This document shows, in pieces, positions 5,516 to 5,550 of a DNA stretch of 5,550 nt. The translations under genes and the position numbers were made by a program. Below the pieces are notes generated by a model. It was not told where the DNA came from. It made no database searches and saw nothing but the letters and a program-made list of their open reading frames with translations. The stretch comes from an uncultured Paenibacillaceae bacterium. Its GTDB lineage: Bacteria; Bacillota; Bacilli; Aneurinibacillales; Aneurinibacillaceae. Where the stretch lies: assembly GCA_937874515.1 (NCBI GenBank), contig CALNBV010000061.1, forward strand, positions 1 to 5,550, written 5' to 3'. Each line of letters opens with the position of its first letter. Position 1 is the first letter of the stretch.

Positions 5516-5550
5516 GATCTAACTCCCCCTTCTAACCAATCAAACCCACT

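Noticed and set aside
1..5550. CRISPR arrays, tRNA or rRNA genes, transposon ends
   Set aside because: No regularly spaced repeats, tRNA-like cloverleaf sequence or paired terminal repeats were seen on reading both strands.

Overview
This window looks like chromosome from a low-to-moderate GC Gram-positive bacterium of the Bacillales type. The evidence is strong purine-rich Shine-Dalgarno sequences about 7 bases before most starts, heavy use of TTG as a start codon, intrinsic terminators, and MoaA, MoeA and MoaB proteins that resemble (from memory) those of Bacillus. No species can be named from the sequence alone.

Region 1 (positions 56-3518, minus strand) is a compact five-gene molybdenum cofactor operon. 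In transcription order it is moaA, moeA, moaE, moaD, moaB. The genes overlap by 4 bases (moaA/moeA, moaE/moaD) or are about 21 bases apart, so one transcript is likely. MoaA makes the first radical-SAM rearrangement of GTP. MoaD and MoaE form molybdopterin synthase, which adds the dithiolene sulfurs. MoaB (MogA-type) adenylylates molybdopterin and MoeA inserts molybdate. The pathway is not complete here: no moaC, no moeB-type MoaD activator and no mobA/mobB is visible, so these must lie elsewhere.

Region 2 (about 3519-3985) is a 460-base, AT-rich divergent intergenic region. It holds two weak plus-strand promoter candidates, an 11-bp intrinsic-terminator-like hairpin just upstream of the next gene, and a 58-codon cysteine-containing open frame that overlaps the hairpin. 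No known riboswitch class was recognised in it, and no convincing moa promoter was found.

Region 3 (3986-5053, plus strand) is a single zinc-dependent medium-chain alcohol dehydrogenase of the formaldehyde-dehydrogenase-like type. It is followed by a 20-bp bidirectional terminator at 5062-5106. Region 4 (5108-5515, minus strand) is a PaaI-type hotdog-fold thioesterase that converges on the dehydrogenase and shares that terminator.

The coding content is ordinary and no new multi-gene system is evident. The points worth a second look are the non-standard moeA start, which sits directly against the codons for the MoaA C-terminal Gly-Gly, and the unexplained plus-strand leader or small RNA region between moaA and the dehydrogenase.
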